Positions 9,147 through 18,194 of a stretch of 64,000 nucleotides of DNA are shown piece after piece; positions within the stretch are counted from its first letter, which is position 1; each line of letters starts with the position of its first letter. The stretch comes from Bacteroidota bacterium (GTDB lineage Bacteria > Bacteroidota > Bacteroidia > Sphingobacteriales > Sphingobacteriaceae): positions 1 through 64,000 of the forward strand of contig JABDFM010000005.1 in the NCBI GenBank assembly GCA_013286565.1, read 5' to 3'. The notes beneath the pieces are model-generated. The model was not told where the DNA came from, did not search any database, and saw nothing but the letters and a program-made list of their open reading frames with translations. The position numbers and the translations under genes are program-made.

Positions 9147-9974
9147 TTATTTGAAGAATTGTACTGCCCTCGCGCAAAATTGTTCTAATAATATAGGTAA
9201 AGCAGTAGCTCCATAGGGGTGGGAGCTGCCAAAAGTATGATCTGCGCCTTTAAGTACCAGTAGCTCAGCAGCAGGTTGCGCGGCCTTTAGTTCTTTGGCA
9301 TGATTGAGTGGAACCGTCGGGTCAACATCACCATGGACGATGAGCCAGGGTTGTTTGATGGCAGCGGCTTTATCTAAAATGTTTAAGCGTGCGGGATGTG
9401 CTTCGAGGTCATCAAGCAGGGCTGATTTTAATGGCATCTGCTGCCCCGTGCGCGCGTTATGGATATACATGATGCCTTGTATCTTCCACTGCACTTCCGC
9501 CTCATGCGGCCACAGGTTGCGGAAGCCCGAGATAGAAGCCATTGTAACCAGCTTATTTACCCGTTTATCTTCCGCCGTTTTTATAATGCTGATACCGCCG
9601 CCCATACTGTGCCCGATAAGGTTAACACCATCAGCAGGTGGTATGGACGAACCATTGCAGGCGAAATCTATCACCGCGTTCAGATCGTTCAACTCAATCG
9701 AAAATGTATTTTCACTAAAAGCGATCAGGTCGGCAAAATCTATCGGCTTATCGGGTGTGGTACCGTTGTGTGAGAAATTGAACTTTAAATATCGGTACCC
9801 GTTTTCGGCAAAATAGCGTGCCACCATATTATGCGTACCCCAGTCTTTAAACCCCTTAAAGCCATGTGCAAAAATCACCAACGGCGCTTTGGGGTTGTTA
9901 TCGTCATAAGTAAGGTCCATCAGCATGTTTCTGCCTTTGGCACCCGGTATGGTAAAAATTTCCTTTTTTATCAT
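9147..9974 (-). CDS. Alpha/beta hydrolase
   Basis: VIFAHGFKGFKDWG, LIGHSMGGGIS, GDVDPTVPL, GADHTFGSSHP. Start set at MIKKEIF (9974). Confidence 0.88.
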   Translation of the reverse strand: MIKKEIFTIPGAKGRNMLMDLTYDDNNPKAPLVIFAHGFKGFKDWGTHNMVARYFAENGYRYLKFNFSHNGTTPDKPIDFADLIAFSENTFSIELNDLNAVIDFACNGSSIPPADGVNLIGHSMGGGISIIKTAEDKRVNKLVTMASISGFRNLWPHEAEVQWKIQGIMYIHNARTGQQMPLKSALLDDLEAHPARLNILDKAAAIKQPWLIVHGDVDPTVPLNHAKELKAAQPAAELLVLKGADHTFGSSHPYGATALPILLEQFCARAVQFFK

Positions 9975-9978
9975 AGAT
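9933..9978 (-). repeat. 46-bp perfect direct repeat, copy 1 (5' end of hydrolase gene)
   Basis: gcctttggcacccggtatggtaaaaatttccttttttatcatagat. Confidence 0.95.
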
Positions 9979-10431
9979 TTAAAATACAACTTCAGTTTCT
10001 ACTATATCTGATTTTTTAATCACCAAAGTATCAGCAAACAGATCGCCTAATCTTTGATACTTAGGCGTATTACAAATACAGATTATAGCAGGTATTCCGT
10101 AAAAGAAAATGTCAATGATATCAATGATGCGGCGTTTCAAAGCGTTTGAAAATGTAATTCTCTCGCCGCTTGTTTGCACTACTATCAATTTGCAAATATC
10201 ATGACCGGGAGTTGCCTGATTGACCGATTCTAAAACAACAAAATATAAAAACCAAAATATGGGGATAGGCAAAGCAAGCACGCCATTTATTTCATAACCA
10301 CCTTCATCTGTTTTTTGACCAAATGTGTACACGTAGAGAAAGAATAGTATAAAATAAATACCATAATCTATTAATGTGGCGGCTATGCGTGGCCCAAGGT
10401 ATCGTTTGGATTCAACCCTTCGAATTATCAT
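9979..10431 (-). CDS. RDD family membrane protein
   Basis: RRVESKRYLGPRIAATLIDYGIYFILF, ATPGHDICKLIVV, RRIIDIIDIFFYGIPAIICICNTPKYQRLGDLFADTLVI. Confidence 0.9.
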   Translation of the reverse strand: MIIRRVESKRYLGPRIAATLIDYGIYFILFFLYVYTFGQKTDEGGYEINGVLALPIPIFWFLYFVVLESVNQATPGHDICKLIVVQTSGERITFSNALKRRIIDIIDIFFYGIPAIICICNTPKYQRLGDLFADTLVIKKSDIVETEVVF

Positions 10432-10458
10432 ACTAAATCAATTATAGGTTTAATTTGC

Positions 10459-10521
10459 TTACTTAGCTTCATCTATTTGGCCTTTGGCACCCGGTATGGT
10501 AAAAATTTCCTTTTTTATCAT
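10459..10521 (-). pseudogene. Truncated 5' copy of the alpha/beta hydrolase ORF (MIKKEIFTIPGAKGQIDEAK*)
   Basis: Begins in the second 46-bp repeat copy and diverges after codon 14, then stops. Confidence 0.75.
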
Positions 10522-10525
10522 AGAT
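10480..10525 (-). repeat. 46-bp perfect direct repeat, copy 2
   Basis: Identical to 9933-9978 by direct comparison. Confidence 0.95.
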
Positions 10526-10621
10526 AATGATAGCTTATTTTGTGGATAGTAGCAATTTATTATTTAATAAAACAACCTGGGTCTTTATCTGGTAATAAAT
10601 AGGTTAACTTACCTCAACTAT

Positions 10622-11545
10622 ATGAGCAGGCAACCCGCAAATAACAAACATATTCTTATTACCGGTGGTTCCGGACTGATCGGCAAAGCTTTGACCTCGG
10701 CCCTGTTAGAGCGTGGTTACCGGGTAAGCCATTTAAGCCGAAAACCCGGCAAAGATCCGCAGGTGAAAACCTATTTATGGAACATCGGCAAAGGTGAAAT
10801 AGATGAGCATTGTATTGATGAGGTAGATACCGTGCTTCACTTAGCGGGCACAGGTATTGCCGATAAAAAATGGACAGCCAAACGCAAACAAGAGATCATT
10901 GAAAGCCGCACCAGGTCAATTGAGTTAATTTACCGTGTTATAAAAAGCAAGCCCAATAAAGTAAGCGCTGTTATTTCGGCATCGGCAACAGGATATTACA
11001 GCGACCGGGGCGATGAACTGCTGACTGAAGACAGCCCGCCCAATACCGATTTTATGGCTCAATGCTGTGTAGCCTGGGAACAGGCTGTGGACGAGGGAAA
11101 AGCATTAAGCCTGCGCATAGTAAAATTCCGCACCGGGGTGGTGCTGGATAAAAAAGGCGGCGCGTTGCCGCAAATGTCGCTACCTGTTAAATTGGGCATA
11201 GGTCTCGCGTTCGGCAAGGGCAAACAATGGATACCCTGGATACACTGGCAGGATGTAGTTGCCCTGTATTTGTACGGGATAGAAAATATACACCTCAGCG
11301 GCGTGTATAATATGGTGGCGCCAAACCCTGTCACCAATAAGCAGCTAATGAAAGCGATAGCCAAACAATTGTTCAGGCCGCTATGGCCGATAAAGGTACC
11401 TTCATTTGTTTTTAAACTTTTGCTTGGCGAAATGAGCATTATCATATTGGGCAGCACAAAAGCATCAGCCCAAAAAATTGAAAAAGAAGGCTATGTTTTT
11501 AAATATCCTGAATTGGCGGGGGCTTTAAAGGAGATATATGGTTAA
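10622..11545 (+). CDS. TIGR01777-type NAD-dependent epimerase family protein (YfcH/SulA-like)
   Basis: ILITGGSGLIGKALTSAL, VISASATGYYSDRGDELLTEDSPP, WIPWIHWQDVV. Confidence 0.9.
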   Translation: MSRQPANNKHILITGGSGLIGKALTSALLERGYRVSHLSRKPGKDPQVKTYLWNIGKGEIDEHCIDEVDTVLHLAGTGIADKKWTAKRKQEIIESRTRSIELIYRVIKSKPNKVSAVISASATGYYSDRGDELLTEDSPPNTDFMAQCCVAWEQAVDEGKALSLRIVKFRTGVVLDKKGGALPQMSLPVKLGIGLAFGKGKQWIPWIHWQDVVALYLYGIENIHLSGVYNMVAPNPVTNKQLMKAIAKQLFRPLWPIKVPSFVFKLLLGEMSIIILGSTKASAQKIEKEGYVFKYPELAGALKEIYG

Positions 11546-11580
11546 TTATCATAATTATGCTTTTTTAAGGCCGTGTGTAG

Positions 11581-11690
11581 GGTTCCCCTCTCAAGAGGGG
11601 CAGGGGTGTGTCATTTTCAAGACCGGCTAATGACACACCCCTGCTCTCACACGACCAAACGCGCCCCCTCTCAAGAGGGGAATTCAAAGT
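11581..11690. repeat. Intergenic nested palindromic repeat
   Basis: cccctctcaagagggg at both ends; inner arms ggggtgtgtcatt / aatgacacacccc. Confidence 0.85.
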
Positions 11691-11704
11691 ATAAGACATA
11701 ATTT

Positions 11705-13018
11705 ATGAATAAATCTCCCATAAATATTTTTTGGTTCCGGCGCGATCTGAGGCTGGATGATAATGCGGGGCTGTATCATGCCCTTAAAGGGAAGCACCTG
11801 GTATTGTGCCTTTTTATTTTCGACCGCGCGATATTGGATCAACTGGAAGATAAGGACGACGCCCGCGTTACTTTTATCCATCAAACTATTGAAACCCTTG
11901 ATAAGCGACTGCAAAAGCATGGCAGTGGCCTGTTGGTAAAATATGCTGATGCAGGTGAGGCTTGGGATATTGTTTTAAAAGAATATACCATAGCAACCGT
12001 TTACACCAATCACGATTATGAGCCATACGCCAACGCACGGGATGTAGCGATCCGGTCTAAACTAAATAAAAATGGCATCGAATTTAAGAGCTACAAGGAC
12101 CAGGTGATCTTCGAGAAGAGCGAAGTGGTAAAGGATGACGGCAAGCCCTACACTGTTTACACCCCCTATCAGCGAAAATGGTATCAAACCTTAACGCCTT
12201 TTTACCTGGAAGCCTACCCAACGGAAAAATACCTGCACAACCTGTATAAACACACCGACTACCTAATCCCGCCCTTAAAGTTAATGGGGTTTGAAAAAAG
12301 CAACCGGGAGCTTCCCTCGCTACGTTATGAAGATGTGATCAGTGATTATAAGGAAAAAAGAGATTACCCGGCAATTCAAGGTACTTCGCATATTGGTTTG
12401 CACTTGAGATTCGGTACGATAAGCATACGGGAGTTGGCGCGCAAGGCAAATAGTTATCACGAAAAAACCTGGCTGAATGAGCTGATTTGGCGTGAGTTTT
12501 ATATGATGATCCTCTACCATTTCCCAAAAACGATGGATCATGCTTTCAGGCCGGAATATGACCATATTCAATGGGCGAATGACGAAAAGCAATTTAAGGC
12601 TTGGTGCGATGGTCAAACTGGTTACCCGCTGGTGGATGCCGGGATGCGCGAACTGAATGCTACGGGTTATATGCACAACCGCATGCGCATGGTAGTTGCC
12701 AGTTTTTTGAGTAAAGACCTGCTGATAGACTGGCGCTGGGGCGAACGTTACTTTGCGCGCAAACTATTGGATTACGAGATGGCAAGCAATGTGGGCGGCT
12801 GGCAATGGACGGCAGGATCGGGAACGGATGCCGCACCTTATTTCCGCATCTTCAACCCTGATTCACAACTAAAGAAATTCGACCCGCAATTGGCTTATAT
12901 CAAAAAATGGGTTCCGGAATATGCCGACTTCAGCAAGTACCCAAAGCCCATTATCGATCACGCTTTTGCCCGCGAATGCTGTTTAAAGGCGTTTAAAGCA
13001 GCATTAAGCAAAAATTAA
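11705..13018 (+). CDS. phrB: Deoxyribodipyrimidine photolyase
   Basis: INIFWFRRDLRLDDNAGLYHAL; WLNELIWREFYMMIL; WCDGQTGYPLVDAGMRELNATGYMHNRMRMVVASFLSKDLLIDWRWGE; GGWQWTAGSGTDAAPYFRIFNP. Confidence 0.96.
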   Translation: MNKSPINIFWFRRDLRLDDNAGLYHALKGKHLVLCLFIFDRAILDQLEDKDDARVTFIHQTIETLDKRLQKHGSGLLVKYADAGEAWDIVLKEYTIATVYTNHDYEPYANARDVAIRSKLNKNGIEFKSYKDQVIFEKSEVVKDDGKPYTVYTPYQRKWYQTLTPFYLEAYPTEKYLHNLYKHTDYLIPPLKLMGFEKSNRELPSLRYEDVISDYKEKRDYPAIQGTSHIGLHLRFGTISIRELARKANSYHEKTWLNELIWREFYMMILYHFPKTMDHAFRPEYDHIQWANDEKQFKAWCDGQTGYPLVDAGMRELNATGYMHNRMRMVVASFLSKDLLIDWRWGERYFARKLLDYEMASNVGGWQWTAGSGTDAAPYFRIFNPDSQLKKFDPQLAYIKKWVPEYADFSKYPKPIIDHAFARECCLKAFKAALSKN

Positions 13019-13923
13019 GGTGTTACCGTTATAATCGCACAGTCGTATCTTAAACAGGAATTCGCAGGTATCCCGCTGCCACCTGTTGCACCGTAACCCA
13101 ATGCCGAAGGCATAATGAATGATATAGAGGATCCAGCAGTAGCGTGTTCCAAACCTTCCTGGAAACCAGGGACTACATCAGGAATATTAAATTGCGTGCC
13201 GCCTGTTGTATTGAACTGGTCAAAAATAGTTCCGTTAAGTAAAAGGCCTGTATAAGTAAGCGTAACTGTAGAATTATAAGTAATAGGATCAGTACTGGTA
13301 CCGGGCGTAGTAACTTTATACCATAAACCCGAGGCAGTTTCTGTATACTGCCCGGTCAGGTTATTGGCAGCCAGGTAATTTTTTATCACCAGCTGATCAT
13401 AGGCCTTCTCATCATTGATCACCTCTACTGTGTAATCAAGACATTGGTTTCCGGCTATCCTGCCGTTGGTAATGGTTTTGCTCCCGGTACCAGTACCGTT
13501 TACCCCATAGGCCAAATGCGAAGGGATGAAAAACCTTACTTTGCCACCCTTTTTCATCAGGTCGTTATTGATACCCAGCATCAGGCCATTGGGTGAAACG
13601 TGGCCCAGGTAGTTATCATAATGATTTGTTACGGTATCGGATGCGATAAATTTTCCGTCAAATGATTTGATGGTATAAACAAAGGATACCGAATCCGGGT
13701 AACTTAACAACGCGCCGTTGCCCACATTAAGCACCTGGTAATACATCCCGGTGGTGTCGCCGCCTACCGTATCTTTTTGGGCGTTTGTTATGCCATTTGC
13801 TGCTATGTAGCTTAATATCTGCTGCTGGTCATATTGCTTGATGTCCGACTGAAGGCCGCTTTTGCGGCACGATACCAAACTAACAGCAGAAAGCAGTAAA
13901 AGGGAAAATAGTATTTGTTTCAT
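13015..13923 (-). CDS. FKBP-type peptidyl-prolyl isomerase lipoprotein, two FKBP-like domains
   Basis: Lipobox SLVSCRKS; GTIFDQFNTTGGTQFNIPDVVPGFQEGLEHATAGSSISFIMPSALGYGATG. Confidence 0.9.
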   Translation of the reverse strand: MKQILFSLLLLSAVSLVSCRKSGLQSDIKQYDQQQILSYIAANGITNAQKDTVGGDTTGMYYQVLNVGNGALLSYPDSVSFVYTIKSFDGKFIASDTVTNHYDNYLGHVSPNGLMLGINNDLMKKGGKVRFFIPSHLAYGVNGTGTGSKTITNGRIAGNQCLDYTVEVINDEKAYDQLVIKNYLAANNLTGQYTETASGLWYKVTTPGTSTDPITYNSTVTLTYTGLLLNGTIFDQFNTTGGTQFNIPDVVPGFQEGLEHATAGSSISFIMPSALGYGATGGSGIPANSCLRYDCAIITVTP

Positions 13924-13932
13924 CTATATTAA

Positions 13933-14433
13933 TTAATTCTGTATGTTATAAAGCTGTATCTCAAAATCGAGTACCGCGTTTGCGGGCAAGCCTATTTGCG
14001 GCTGTGCATAAGCCCCGTAAGCATCCCGCGAAGGTATAAGTAATCTTACTATTCCCCCCTTTTTAATTTTTGGTATCCCCAATTGCCATCCTACTATCAC
14101 CTGCCCAAGCTGAAAAGCTGGATGATAAGTGGTACCTGTTGCTATAAACACCTTTTGAGTTGTAAGCAGTTTACCGGTATAACCCAATGTTACCAGGGTT
14201 GATGAGCTGAACAGGTCATTCCCAACCCCGGGTTGTTCAATTATATAATAAACCCCGGTAGTGTCGTTAACTTTTAGCGCGGTTCCTGTTAAATTATTAG
14301 CAGCTATATAATTTGCAATGATCTTATCATCAATAACTGCCTGCACCTTTGCCTTTTGCAAATCACTATTTGATTTAATACACCCGCTCACTCCGCAGCA
14401 AATAAATAATATTGGTAACAGCCACTTATTCAT
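13933..14433 (-). CDS. FKBP-type peptidyl-prolyl isomerase lipoprotein
   Basis: Lipobox CGVSGCIKS; VIVGWQLGIPKIKKGGIVRLLIPSRDAYGAYAQPQIGLPANAVLDFEIQL. Confidence 0.88.
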   Translation of the reverse strand: MNKWLLPILFICCGVSGCIKSNSDLQKAKVQAVIDDKIIANYIAANNLTGTALKVNDTTGVYYIIEQPGVGNDLFSSSTLVTLGYTGKLLTTQKVFIATGTTYHPAFQLGQVIVGWQLGIPKIKKGGIVRLLIPSRDAYGAYAQPQIGLPANAVLDFEIQLYNIQN

Positions 14434-14662
14434 TTAAATTTCACCTATATAAATTGTTTTTAAAAGGTGGTGAAGCTTCCATGCAAGCATGGAGGTTTCA
14501 ATCGGCAAATTTATCGTTTTATAATTCAAAAACGACTGCTTAACATTTTTTAACAATTTGGTAGTAAAGTACCGTTCAAACCAATCCACCTGTAAACTCG
14601 TTTTCCTGTCCAAACAGGTATTTTAAACGTAGTTTTAAGCCTTTTATTTTGATGCAGGCTAA

Positions 14663-14760
14663 ACTGATACGGGCGTTCCCGCTTACCAGCGGGCGGGCTT
14701 TACACTCATACTGCGCAGGCCTTGAGCTCATGGCCGGTATCCGTTTTAATCCCTAACGCT
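14663..14760 (-). ncRNA. Candidate structured RNA / conserved intergenic element
   Basis: Minus strand: gcgttagggattaaaacggataccggccatgagctcaaggcctgcgcagtatgagtgtaaagcccgcccgctggtaagcgggaacgcccg. GC-rich stems (cccgct..agcggg, ggcc..ggcc) in an AT-rich intergenic region. Similar to an element I recall from other Bacteroidetes; family name unverified. Confidence 0.35.
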
Positions 14761-14794
14761 TTTTCCCTTAATCAATAGCTATCAAGATGAGTCA

Positions 14795-14864
14795 ACCGGT
14801 ATATACAAATTTACACAACCGGACTGAGGAATGTACTGACACTGTTTTGTCAGTACATCAATAG
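14795..14864 (-). promoter_or_regulatory. Operator/promoter module, copy A (26-bp inverted repeat plus TAAATTTG -7 box)
   Basis: tgtactgaca-ctgttt-tgtcagtaca at 14832-14857; minus-strand TAAATTTG at 14806-14813. Confidence 0.65.
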
Positions 14865-14936
14865 TTAAAAAATTTAACTTTTGATACCGTTCCAAAGTGT
14901 TCCACCTGCAAAAAATGGAACGCACTGAAAAGTGGA

Positions 14937-15011
14937 CAGTTTCAGTTGCAGTTTTGAGTAGGCAGTTTGCAGCAAAAAAACATTGCCCACTGCAAACTTT
15001 AAACTGCCAAC
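14937..15011. repeat. CAGTTTGCAG-type repeat (left of MarR gene)
   Basis: cagtttcagttgcagttttgagtaggcagtttgcagc...cattgcccactgcaaactttaaactgccaac. Confidence 0.8.
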
Positions 15012-15026
15012 TTAGACGCCTAATCC

Positions 15027-15482
15027 CTATTCCGGCTTATAATTGATGGTGAGCTGATTGATCTTTTTCAGCATATCGGTCAAGTATTGCTTATCGTGCT
15101 CGCTAATGTGCTTATTGAGGTAATTGTTGAACTGCCTTACCACGCCGCGGGCCAGGTGGCGTTTTTCCTTGCCTAACTCTGTGAGGTAAATTTTTACCGA
15201 GCGTTTATCGCCTTCATTTGATTCGCGGTAGATCAGTCCTGTTTTTTCCAGCTGGTTCAGCATACGCGATAAGCTGGTTGTTTTAAGCCCCAACAGCGAT
15301 GCCGCCTGCGAAACCGTAGTCCCTTCCTTCTCATCAATATTGATGAGAAGGTACCCGATAGATTGCGTAATGCCAAATTCAGTGACCAAATTGTTATAGC
15401 GGTTGGCCATTGTTTGCCAAACTATTTTCACAAAATAGTCGATCGTTTCCTGGTGTTTGATATTAGTAGGCATCACCGACAA
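15027..15482 (-). CDS. MarR family transcriptional regulator
   Basis: VSQAASLLGLKTTSLSRMLNQLEKTGLIYRESNEGDKRSVKIYLTELG winged helix. Confidence 0.93.
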   Translation of the reverse strand: MSVMPTNIKHQETIDYFVKIVWQTMANRYNNLVTEFGITQSIGYLLINIDEKEGTTVSQAASLLGLKTTSLSRMLNQLEKTGLIYRESNEGDKRSVKIYLTELGKEKRHLARGVVRQFNNYLNKHISEHDKQYLTDMLKKINQLTINYKPE

Positions 15483-15516
15483 ACTTAAAGTACGCAGATT
15501 GATTATACAAGTGTTA

Positions 15517-15620
15517 TTTCAGTTTGCAGTGGGCGGTAGGCAGTTTGCAGTTGTGGTAAACACAAAGCAGTTTTATTATTGGCAAATTGCCCACTGCAAA
15601 CTGAGAACTGCAAACTGAAA
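15517..15620. repeat. CAGTTTGCAG-type palindromic repeat (right of MarR gene)
   Basis: tttcagtttgcagtgggcggtaggcagtttgcag...ggcaaattgcccactgcaaactgagaactgcaaactgaaa. Confidence 0.85.
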
Positions 15621-15621
15621 A

Positions 15622-17337
15622 TCACCACCCCAGCTTTGTGTCGTCCCCTCTCGGGTCGGCGCCACCTTCGTAGTAGCCCGATTTTGTTTTCAGTATGGCA
15701 TCAACTCGCCCGCTTGGGCCGCTGTCAATTATTTTATAGCCTTTTTGCTCCAGCTTAAGACGGTCGTCACCGTCTAATGCATCCTTTTCTACATAAACCA
15801 CATCAGGCAGCCATTGGTGATGAAAACGCTTTGAGTTGACAGCCTGCTGCATATTTTGGTTAAACTCTATCACATTCAATATCGTTTGAAAAACCGAAGT
15901 AATAATGGTTGACCCGCCGGGCGTGCCTACTATCATAAACAATTTGCCATCCTTTTCAATAATGGTGGGCGTCATGGAGGATAGCATCCGTTTACCAGGT
16001 TGTATACTGTTAGCCTTGCCGCCAACCAGGCCAAACATATTGGGGACACCGGGTTTCGAACTAAAGTCGTCCATTTCATTATTCAGTAAAAAACCTGCAC
16101 CCTTTACAAATATCTTGGAGCCGAAACCACCGTTCAGCGTGGTGGTAATGGATACTGCGTTGCCATCGCGGTCAACAATGGAGTAGTGGGTGGTTTGGTC
16201 GCTCTCGTAACCAACAAATTTACCCGGCAATATGCTCACGCTTGGCGTTGCCTTATCCCAGCTAAAATTACTCATCCGCGATAAATTATAGGCGGGCTTT
16301 AACAAGCTATCCACCGGCACTTTATAAAAATCGGGGTCGCCCAAATACTTCGAACGGTCGGCATATACCCTGCGCTCGGCTTCCACCACTAATTGCACAG
16401 TGGAATCGCGATTAAAACCCCATCTGCTCAAAGGGTATTTCTCTACAGTTTGCAGTAATTGTAATAGCGCAACCCCCCCGCTTGATGGTGGCGGCATGGT
16501 GATGATCCTATATTCTTTATAATTCCCGATAAGGGCCTGGCGCCAAACCGCGTGGTAATTTTGCAGGTCGGTTTTGGAGATCAGCCCTTTGCCTCTTTGC
16601 ATTTCGGCTACCAATTCATCGGCCACAACACCCTCATAAAACCCGGCCCTGCCTTTATCGCGGATCTGTTCCAGAGTTTTAGCCAGATCTTCCTGTACCA
16701 GCAGATCGCCCTCTTTCCAGGGGGTATCCCTGATCATATAAATTTTGCCCTCGTTCAGTTTTTTGAATTCTGCCTGTGTGCGGTTCAGGTCGTTAGCAAG
16801 GTGTTTGGTAATCATAAACCCGTTACGAGCCAGGTCGATAGCCGGTTGAACCAGGTCTTCCCATTTCAGGTGCCCGTATTTCAAATGCGCCTGTACCATC
16901 CCATCAACCGAGCCCGGTACACCTGAGGCCAGGTGAGTGGAGAGACTCATTCCCGGTATCACATTCCCTGCTGAGTCCAGATACATATTTGGGCCAGCCA
17001 TAGCAGGCGCTTTCTCCCTGAAATCTAAAGTATTGGTTTCCCCTTTACCCGAGCGGTAAACCATAAAACCGCCCCCGCCTATATTGCCTGCTTCGGGCAG
17101 TGTTACGGCAAGCGCAAACTGTACGGCCACTGCCGCGTCAACCGCGTTACCACCTTTTTTTAATATATTCAATCCCACCTGTGCCGCATCGGGATAAGCG
17201 CATACTACCACGCCGTTTTTATATTCTCCTTCATCCTTACTCAGCTGCCCTTGCACACAACCCACAGGTATCAAAAATGTCAATAGTAAAATCGCGAATA
17301 GCTTATATTTTCCTTCCCTCTTAAGAAATCCCCTCAT
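15622..17337 (-). CDS. ggt: Gamma-glutamyltransferase
   Basis: GGNAVDAAVAVQFALAVTLPEAGNIGGGGFMVYR; DQTTHYSIVDRDGNAVSITTTLNGGFGSKIFVKGAGFLLNNEMDDFS; MTPTIIEKDGK. Confidence 0.95.
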   Translation of the reverse strand: MRGFLKREGKYKLFAILLLTFLIPVGCVQGQLSKDEGEYKNGVVVCAYPDAAQVGLNILKKGGNAVDAAVAVQFALAVTLPEAGNIGGGGFMVYRSGKGETNTLDFREKAPAMAGPNMYLDSAGNVIPGMSLSTHLASGVPGSVDGMVQAHLKYGHLKWEDLVQPAIDLARNGFMITKHLANDLNRTQAEFKKLNEGKIYMIRDTPWKEGDLLVQEDLAKTLEQIRDKGRAGFYEGVVADELVAEMQRGKGLISKTDLQNYHAVWRQALIGNYKEYRIITMPPPSSGGVALLQLLQTVEKYPLSRWGFNRDSTVQLVVEAERRVYADRSKYLGDPDFYKVPVDSLLKPAYNLSRMSNFSWDKATPSVSILPGKFVGYESDQTTHYSIVDRDGNAVSITTTLNGGFGSKIFVKGAGFLLNNEMDDFSSKPGVPNMFGLVGGKANSIQPGKRMLSSMTPTIIEKDGKLFMIVGTPGGSTIITSVFQTILNVIEFNQNMQQAVNSKRFHHQWLPDVVYVEKDALDGDDRLKLEQKGYKIIDSGPSGRVDAILKTKSGYYEGGADPRGDDTKLGW

Positions 17338-17596
17338 AATTAGTTCAGTTAAATTTGGGTCTAATTTAGCCTATTTTTTATTGGAATTTTCCTTCATCAA
17401 CGCACCACTCATTTATTATTATCTTTATTTTGGATGAATTGAGCCATCATTCCTGCTAACAAAAGCCGGTTAAAAATTAACTTTTTATAACTGAAAATCA
17501 ATTAGCTATAGGATGTAATAGCCTCAAAGACAATTAAATCAGAAAAACTAACGTTATTTGCACAAACATTTGATGCACCTATTGTGTAAATACACT

Positions 17597-18103
17597 ATGA
17601 AAAAAGCTACTTACCTACTACTTATTTTAGCCGCCTTTTTACTGATCAGTAAAAACTCAAACGCACAGGAATACAAACCTAATTATCAATTCGCCGCGGG
17701 ATTAAAATTTGGCGGTTTCGAGAACGGAATATCCGGCAAATATTTTATGAATACCACCACTTCTATCGAGGGTGTTTTAGGATTTAGATCACACGGACTG
17801 GTTGTAACCGGTTTGTACGAGATCAACCAAAAAGCATTTGGTGTTGATGGATTCAGGTTCTATTATGGCTTCGGCGCGCATGTTGGCGCTGTGGGGGCAG
17901 GTGTGTACAAAAGGTTTAATGGTGATAACGAAGTATACACCAGCAGCCAGATATTAGTAGGCGCCGATGGCGTAATCGGGCTCGAATATGTGATCCCCCA
18001 ATCGCCCATTGCCCTTAGTCTTGATTTGAACCCGAGAGTTGAGCTGGCCACAGGTCCATTTTTTGACATTGCACCGGGCCTGGGCGTAAAATACACCTTC
18101 TGA
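17597..18103 (+). CDS. Outer-membrane beta-barrel-like secreted protein
   Basis: Signal peptide MKKATYLLLILAAFLLISKNSNAQ; beta-strand pattern ending GLGVKYTF. Confidence 0.75.
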   Translation: MKKATYLLLILAAFLLISKNSNAQEYKPNYQFAAGLKFGGFENGISGKYFMNTTTSIEGVLGFRSHGLVVTGLYEINQKAFGVDGFRFYYGFGAHVGAVGAGVYKRFNGDNEVYTSSQILVGADGVIGLEYVIPQSPIALSLDLNPRVELATGPFFDIAPGLGVKYTF

Positions 18104-18194
18104 TATTATCGGGATAAAAGGAGTATTATCGTAAAGTAAATAGTGATATTTATTTTAATTTTGATAGTCTTTAGATACTGTTAAGATATCCCAT

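Noticed and set aside
13015-14433. Tandem FKBP genes as a possible novel system
   Set aside because: Two adjacent FKBP lipoproteins are ordinary paralogs in Bacteroidetes.
14880-14935. gttccacctgcaaaaaatggaac hairpin near module A
   Set aside because: Short arms, no second copy noticed; could be chance or part of the MarR gene terminator.
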